Below are positions 57,981 through 64,000 of a stretch of DNA of 64,000 bases, piece by piece (position 1 is the stretch's first letter; every line of letters starts with the position of its first letter). Source of the DNA: Codonopsis lanceolata (lineage: Eukaryota; Streptophyta; Magnoliopsida; Asterales; Campanulaceae); contig CM028378.1 in NCBI GenBank assembly GCA_013146195.2, forward strand, positions 85,804,295-85,868,294, in the 5' to 3' direction. The notes under the pieces are model-generated. The model was given only the letters and a program-made list of their open reading frames with translations, ran no database searches and was not told the origin of the DNA. Made by a program: the position numbers and the translations under genes.

Positions 57981-60900
57981 CAATCGCTGCTTGGCAATCA
58001 CAATGCATAACTACAGAAGGTGTTGGTTTTGAACCCAATGTAATGTTTGCTAAAAAGTTTCTCAACCACTCAGCCTCATTGCCAGCTAACTCCAAGGCAA
58101 CAAATTCAGACTCCATAGTAGACTTAGATGTTATGGTCTGTTTAGCTGACTTCTAGGAAATTGTACCCCCATCAAGGGTGACTATATAAACACTAGTGGA
58201 TTTTACCTCATCTGAATTAGAAATCCAGTTAACATCATTGTACCCTTCGAGTACAACAGGATATCCACTATATGTAATACCATAGTCCTTGGTACCTTTC
58301 AAATATTTCATTAGTCTGGATATACTAGCCCAATGATCACGATTGGGATTATGAGTATATCTGCTTAATCTACAGACAACATAAGTTATGTCCGGACGAG
58401 AAAAGTTCATAAGATGCAACAGAATCCCAATAATCTGTGCATATTCAGATTAAGCCATTGGATCACCCAAATTTTTCTTTAATTGTGTGCTAGCATCATA
58501 AGGAGTGCTTACTGGTTTGACATCAAAATGTCCAAACTTCTTAAGAAGTTTCTCAACATAATGTTCTTGAGATAACGTTATGCTCTCATTACTCCTTATG
58601 ATTTTTACACCCAATATCACACTTGTTTCACCCATATTCATATCAAATTTAGAAGCAAAAAATTCTTTTGTCTTACATATAAGATCAATGTTATTACTAA
58701 ATATGAGCATATCATCCACATATAAGCAAATAATGACACACTCATCATCAACAAGTATAGTATAAACACATATATCTAATTCAACATAAGTAAAACCATC
58801 AGATAACAAAACTTGATCAAATTTTTCACGTCACTGCTTAGGTGCTTGCTTTAAGCCATACAAAGATTTAATTAATTTACAAACATTGTTTTTTTTTACC
58901 AGAAACAATGCACCATTCGGGTTGTACCATATAAATTTCTTCTTCTAAATCACCATTTAAAAATGCGGTTTTAACTTCCATTTGGTGAATAAACAATTTA
59001 TGGATAGAAGCCAACGCTATCAAAACTCGAATAGAAGAAATTCTTGTAACTGGAGCAAAAGTATTGAAGTAGTAAATATTTTGTTTTTGAATAAAACCTT
59101 TTGCTACCAGTCTAGCTTTGTATTTTTCAATAGTACCATTAGGATTATATTCTTTTTAAAAATCCATTTACAGCCAATTGGTTTGGCACCAGGTGGTAAG
59201 GCAACCAAAATCCAGGTTTTGTTTTGTTCTATAGAATAAATTTCAGTCTTGATGGCTTCTTTCCAATACAGCGAGCCAGATGATGAAATAGCTTGAGAAA
59301 ATGTTAAATGGTCATTTTCTACAAGATAAGTATAAAAATCATTTCCAAAATTGGTTTCTGTTCGTTGTCTTTTACTCCTTAACTCATTGGTTGAGTTTTC
59401 GAAGTCATTTCTAACAAGTTCATTAGAAGTAGATTCAACAGGTGCACGAGAAATTATTCTAGTTTTTAAAGGGAAAATATGTTCAAAGAATTCGGCATTT
59501 TTTGTTTCAACAATTGTATTTTCATCAAGCACGTCACTTTTTAATACAAGAAATTTATATGCATCACTATGATGAGCATAACCAATAAATAGACAATCAG
59601 ATGTCTTAGAACCTAATTTCTTTTCTTAGGACCAGGCAACATAACTTTTGCTAGACACCCCCACACTTTGAGGTATTTAAGATTAGGTTGATAACCTTTC
59701 CATAATTCATATGGTGTCTTTCCAGTTTTCTTATAAGAGATTCTATTTTGAATGTGACACGCAGATAAAATAGCTTCTCCCCATAAATTATCAGCAACTC
59801 CTGAACTAATGAGCATAACATTTGTCATTTCTTTAAAAGTTCTATTTTCCCTTTCGGCTACATCATTTGATTCATGGAAATATGGTGGAGTAATTCATGA
59901 ATTATACCATGTTGTTCACAAAAATCATTACATGAAATATATTCGTCACCTCTATCTGATCTAACCTTTTAAATTTTCTTATTTAGCTGATTTTCAACTT
60001 CAGATTTATATAAACAAAACATACTAAAGGCTTCGTCTTTACTTCTAAGTAAATATACCTTGGTGTATCTAGAATAATCATTAATGAAAGTCACATAATA
60101 ATTTTTACCATCTCTAGTTATGGTTTGTTTTAAATCTCCTAAATCAACATGAATTAAACTAAGCAATTCAGATTCTCGATGTTGTACTGAAGGACATGTC
60201 TTCTTTGTTAATTTAGCTTCACGACATATTTCACATTTATCCATGCGAGTGTTATTTATTCCAAAGACTAAACCAAGAGTTTGCATTTTATGAATATATC
60301 CACAACTAACATGGCCTAATCTAGCATGTCATAAATCAATTGAGTCTATCAAGTAAGCAGAAGAAGATGCATTTTTATTAATGACATCATAAACATTGAG
60401 TACAAAGAGTCCCTCATTACAATACCCTTTACCCACAAGGACATTATTCTTGGTCATTACAATCTTGTCAGATTCAAATGACACTTTAACTCCAGCATTT
60501 CCTAACAGGGAAACGTAAACTAGGTTTGCCCTAATACTAGGCACATGAAGTACTTCATTAGGAGTCAAGGTCTTGCCAGATGTGAGTTTCAATAGCACTT
60601 TATCTTTACCAAGAACTTGTGCAGTACGGGAATCCCCGAGATACACATGTTCTTCTCTAACTCCCACATGATTGTAGGAGGCAAAGGCTTCTTTATTTTC
60701 ACATATGTGCCTGGTAACCCCAGAGTCTACCACCCATTCTTTTACATTGGCCACAAGATAAATTTAAGAAAGAACTGTAGCAACAATGTCATCTCCTTCA
60801 ACTAAATTTGCATTTGGCTTAGGAGAATTTTTAATCCCCTTTCTAAATCTATACTTATAAGCGTGATGGCCAGGCTTTCCACAAACATAGCACATTCCCT

Positions 60901-61839
60901 TCTTCTTAAAATTGATGGAGTTATTCACTTTGAGTTTGTAAACAGTTTTGTTGGAATTCATAACATGTTTGTTATTAGAATTCATACCATGCTTGTTATT
61001 AAAATTACCTTGCACGATGTTTGCACTCGTCGCTATCTCCTTCCTTTTACTTGTTTTGAGTTCCGTACGGTTGGTGTCTTCAATCACGATGTGAGTGATT
61101 AGATCTTTTAGAGATAGTTGCCTTTGTTTATGCTTCAATTATTGTTTATAGTTCTTCCATGATTTGGGAAGTTGTTCAATCAACAATCCAACTACAAGTT
61201 CCTCATGCAATGTGATGTTTTCAGCCTTTAAGTCCTCGCAGTTTGTGATATTCGTTGATTTGTGATTTGATGTCCTTGTCGTCCGTCATCTCCCACGTGT
61301 AAAAGTTTTCAATAACAAATTTCTGTTTCCCAACATCTTCAGCATATTTGAGATTAATGGAATCTCAAATATCCCTAATTTGTTTGCATGAACAGTAGAC
61401 ATCGAACATATCATTAGAAAGAGTGCTAATGATTGTATGCCTACACACTTTGTTGACATGAGCCCATGACTCTATCTCAATAGGATTGGCAGAATCATTT
61501 GGTTTAATTTGAGTGAGTGCAAAAGCAACACCATGCATGTCAAGAGTAGAAAAAAAATTCTTTCTTGCCACCGTTTAAAATTCTCCCTATTAAACACCTC
61601 AATTTTTGAAATATAGGGAAAAGGTTTTGCATACGAATAAGGATAATTGGTGGGAAGAACTAGATGTTGCGGGAGTGGCATGGGGATCGAAGGTGTAGCG
61701 TTAGCACGGGTAACAATTGCAGTAGCAACATTGGTTGAAGTAGTTAATGCATTATTGGATGCATTGATGTTGGAAGAAGTTGAGTTCACAGTAGGAGTGA
61801 TAGTTTTGTTAGATTCCATTGAGCTAAAATCCTTAAAAT

Positions 61840-62566
61840 TGTTGTAATTTTTTTAATAAATCTGACAATAATTAAACCAGATTTTGACTAACACAAAATC
61901 GAGAAGAGCTCGAAAATAAATTTAAAATTAACTTCCTGATGCATGCAAGAGCACTGTCCTAGGATTTTATTTCTAAACCCCCAAGGATTCAACAGGATGA
62001 AATGACAATTAAACCTTTAGAACCCAGCCAATGAAAATAACTTAAACTATTTATTTAATAAAGAAATAAAAAAAGAGAGAATGAAGAAAAAAATGTCGAA
62101 TGATTTTCAAGAGGGCAACGAAAGAGTTTTTTTTTTGGTGTTAAATGATGAGAATGAGATCTCTATTAGCTAGAATAAATGAGTCCCATTTGACTTTCAA
62201 ATCACAAAATAATATGAGATTGAATATTATTAATTATTAATTCAAATAATTAAACTAATTTAATTTAATCTCTCCAAACGAGGAGATAGCGATTGCATCA
62301 GTTAGTTTCAAAATAAGGTAGACTTAGTCTTTCCTTATCAAAGGAGACCAAGTCTTCGAAGTTTCATGCAAAATTCATGTGGGATAAAGGTTGAACTATT
62401 TAAAAAACCAAGCAACTTTTATAGAATGACTAAGTCTACAACCAACTACTTCCTCACAATGTGAGATTAGTTTACACACAAATATGAAGACCACGTCTTC
62501 TCTCTTTTCTCTTTCAATTTGAATTGGAAAGCCTTAGTTTTTAGAAACATATAAAATTATTTTTAT
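61840..62566 (-). repeat. copia 5' LTR
   Basis: Minus strand ends AAATTACAACA at 61840, only about 20 bases before the gag ATG. Its outer end departs from the other LTR after TATAAAAATAATTTTA, so about 8 terminal bases (TGTTGGAT) are missing or replaced. Confidence 0.88.
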
Positions 62567-63390
62567 AATGTGGAATAGGGAGAGACAAAAGAGGATAACC
62601 ACCCGCACAAATGCGGATGCGGGAGTTAATTAATCGTTAAAAGGTTTTAAAAGTTTAGAAGATGATTAAATTTGAGCCAAAAGTTAGTTTTTGTCAATTG
62701 TGAGTGTGCGAAGCGAAGTGTAATGCAATACCGCTATTCACATGTATGCTTTATGTTAATTTTTTCCCTGCATATTCCTCTTATATGCGTATCTTTTAAA
62801 TTCCCTTTTTTGCGGAAAATTCAAATATACATCTTTTACATTCCCGTTACTACAACAAATTCAATCCACATAAGTTTTATTTAAGAATAAAATTTTAACT
62901 ACTACTAAAAAAAAGATGCATTACTCAATTTTTTTCCCTCCCACTGTTTAAGGCCAACTTTATGTTTATTTACTAAAAAAATTATAGCTATTACTAAAAT
63001 GAAATCCAGCACTGTGCACGTGACAACTTTATGTTAATTTTAAGTTCCTTTTTTTAAAATAAATTTTAACACACATTTTTTAAGTACCTTTTTCTACAGC
63101 AAATTTCAATGCAACTTCTTAAGTTATTTTTTCTACAACAAATTCCAATATATATTTTCAATGACCTCTTTTTAAATTTTTAAAAACTAATATTAATATA
63201 AAATTAGTTCCTCCAATTTTCTCACCAACTGTCAACACGTGACAACTTTATGTTTTTTTACTATTTTTTTAAAACTATATTAAGTAATTTATCTTTGTAT
63301 TAAGATTGTTCAAAGTATTCTAATTACAATATTTTCTATTACTTATGACGAGTTTATAAACTGCTTTTATTATAAATAACTTTTGAAATA
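62567..63390. other. AT-rich DNA with degenerate repeats, no gene
   Basis: From 62740 to 63260 loosely repeated segments occur: CAACTTTATGTT at 62951, 63024 and 63243, and ACAACAAATTCMA near 62851 and 63136. No coding potential is seen. Confidence 0.5.
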
Positions 63391-63449
63391 AGAGGTGGTC
63401 TCCTGTAAGACGGTCTTACGGATCTTTATCCGTAAGACGGAGCCCCACT
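63391..63449. repeat. Copy of the GTAAGAC repeat family
   Basis: GTAAGACGGTCTTACGGATC followed by TTTATCCGTAAGACGGAGCC. The perfect inner palindrome GTAAGACGGTCTTAC resembles two element ends head to head. Confidence 0.65.
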
Positions 63450-63507
63450 TAAAAATTCGCGGGTCATAATAAATAAATAATATGTTTTAAACATTTACAA
63501 AATGTGT

Positions 63508-63694
63508 CTTGGCGAGGTGGTTTGTAGATACTGCGTAAGGTGTAGTCCTTAGCGCGCGGTCAAGGGTTCGAAACCCTTAAGAGCTGTTAATAGTCTTTTT
63601 TGCCAGAAATGTGTTCTTTTGCTCCGGTGCCCCTGCACTTTCAAGGTTTGCCACCGTAATTCTTATGTTTTCCTACGTTTAAACCTTTGTCAGC
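63508..63694 (+). mobile_element. tRNA-derived SINE-like repeat
   Basis: TGGCGAGGTGG (63510-63520) resembles a pol III A box and GGTTCGAAACC (63565-63575) is a B-box match, about 45 bases apart. The body continues to TTTGTCAGCC. The part from AAGGGTTCGAAACCC onward is repeated at 63859. No tail or target duplication could be fixed. Confidence 0.6.
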
Positions 63695-63858
63695 CATGTT
63701 AGCATCAATTGCCTCGAGATACTTAACGGATCTTAATGACTTTAACGAAATGCTAAATGAAACGTTTAAAGCGTGCACATTGAAAGAAAAAGTGATATAT
63801 TTTAAGGTTGAAAGTGACACTATAAAGGGTAATTTATCTTAAGGTTGAAAGTGACACT

Positions 63859-64000
63859 TAAGGGTTCGAAACCCTTAAGAGCTGTTAATAGTCTTTTTTG
63901 CCAGAAATGTGTTCTTTTGCTCCGGTGCCCCTGCACTTTCAAGGTTTGCCACCGTAATTCTTATGTTTTCCACGCCTTACAGTTTAAACCTTTGTCAGCC
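63859..64000 (+). repeat. Second copy of the SINE body, cut by the window end
   Basis: From AAGGGTTCGAAACCC to TTTGTCAGCC it matches 63562-63694 almost base for base, except for about 7 extra bases (ACGCCTTACAG replacing TACG). It lacks the A-box part and is preceded instead by a twice-repeated AAGGTTGAAAGTGACACT. Confidence 0.85.

Larger units (their letters stand above)
46718..61819 (-). pseudogene. copia gag-pol polyprotein, multiply broken and split
   Basis: Starts at ATG 61819 (MESNKTITP). Gag zinc knuckle at about 60900: CYVCGKPGHHAYKYRFRKG, where the last ligand Cys is Tyr. Protease: WVVDSGVTRHIC near 60735. Integrase: CEICREAKLT, IHVDLGDLK, FINDYSRYTKVYLL and later the C-terminal GKTPYELWKGYQPN near 59710. 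RT: CKWIFKK near 59165 and CLYVDDMLIFSNN (YVDD) near 58710. RNase H: SRYTHNPNRDHW, SNSDEVKSTS and TMESEFVALELAGNEAEWL. Then the Tat insertion intervenes, and the end resumes at 46925 with HICLRHDVIKQLLKDGVISI, LANPLTKPM and KGMKLKSI before the stop at 46720-46718. Several frameshifts and stops (for example in the RT around 58830-59160) prevent expression. A Tork-like lineage is possible. Confidence 0.9.
45516..62566 (-). mobile_element. Ty1/copia retrotransposon, split by a nested Tat element
   Basis: Minus-strand order: 5' LTR (62566-61840), gag-protease-integrase-RT-RNase H (61819 down to 57986, resumed at 46925-46718), polypurine CATGTGAGGGAT, 3' LTR (46138-45516). The domain order, with integrase before RT, is diagnostic of copia. 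The Tat element at 46926-57980 lies inside RNase H. Without it the copia element is about 6.0 kb. ACAAA lies directly outside the 3' LTR (45511-45515) and again at 62585-62589, 18 bases beyond the visible end of the 5' LTR. It may be the target duplication if that LTR end has changed. Confidence 0.93.

Noticed and set aside
45516..62566. Integrated plant virus
   Set aside because: LTRs, target duplications and the gag-pol order identify LTR retrotransposons; there is no envelope or viral movement gene.
63508..63576. Functional tRNA gene
   Set aside because: The A box is imperfect, the cloverleaf cannot be drawn and the body is repeated nearby; a SINE head fits better.

Overview
This window looks like a stretch of eudicot nuclear DNA: AT-rich, with spliced genes (GT-AG introns) and a dense, nested load of plant transposons. 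I cannot name the genus. Only one gene looks intact: a seven-exon, minus-strand ALKBH8-type tRNA wobble-uridine hydroxylase (21403-30087). A second host gene, a BAHD acyltransferase (18409-19262), is a broken fragment. Almost everything else is mobile DNA or its debris.

Layout. 1-7400: several small terminal-inverted-repeat (TIR) elements, a TRIM-type LTR element (1635-2209) and a 300-base tandem duplication. 7408-9160: a solo LTR of a Tat-like Ty3/gypsy family. 9492-15395: a decayed L1-type LINE with ORF1 and ORF2 on the minus strand. 16516-18011: a non-autonomous hAT element with a perfect 8-base target duplication and a SINE inside it that has its own perfect 16-base duplication. 18409-20565: the BAHD fragment followed by three tandem copies of its 3' flank, one of them split by a TIR element. 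21403-30087: the ALKBH8 gene, with introns invaded by TIR elements and a LINE remnant. 30625-32439: more MITEs.

32671-39668 is a complete 6,998-base Mutator-like element (MULE) with 43-base TIRs and a perfect 9-base target duplication. It carries two converging genes: a transposase with a C-terminal OTU protease-like domain (minus strand) and a plant mobile domain (PMD) gene (plus strand). Two matching arrays of short palindromes built on CCGAAC/GTTCGG lie near the two ends, apparently in the first intron of each gene. Both genes are now broken. This is the most interesting unit here. Just beyond it is a likely Pack-MULE (39911-41357) with a captured HOTHEAD-type oxidoreductase fragment, and then a large element full of inverted repeats (41385-44185).

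45516-62566 is a Ty1/copia element split in its RNase H region by an 11,055-base Tat-lineage element (46926-57980, perfect 5-base duplication CAATC). The Tat element has a gag gene but no recognisable pol, and it carries about 27 tandem hairpin units. The last 1.5 kb is AT-rich DNA with a tRNA-derived SINE-like repeat present twice.
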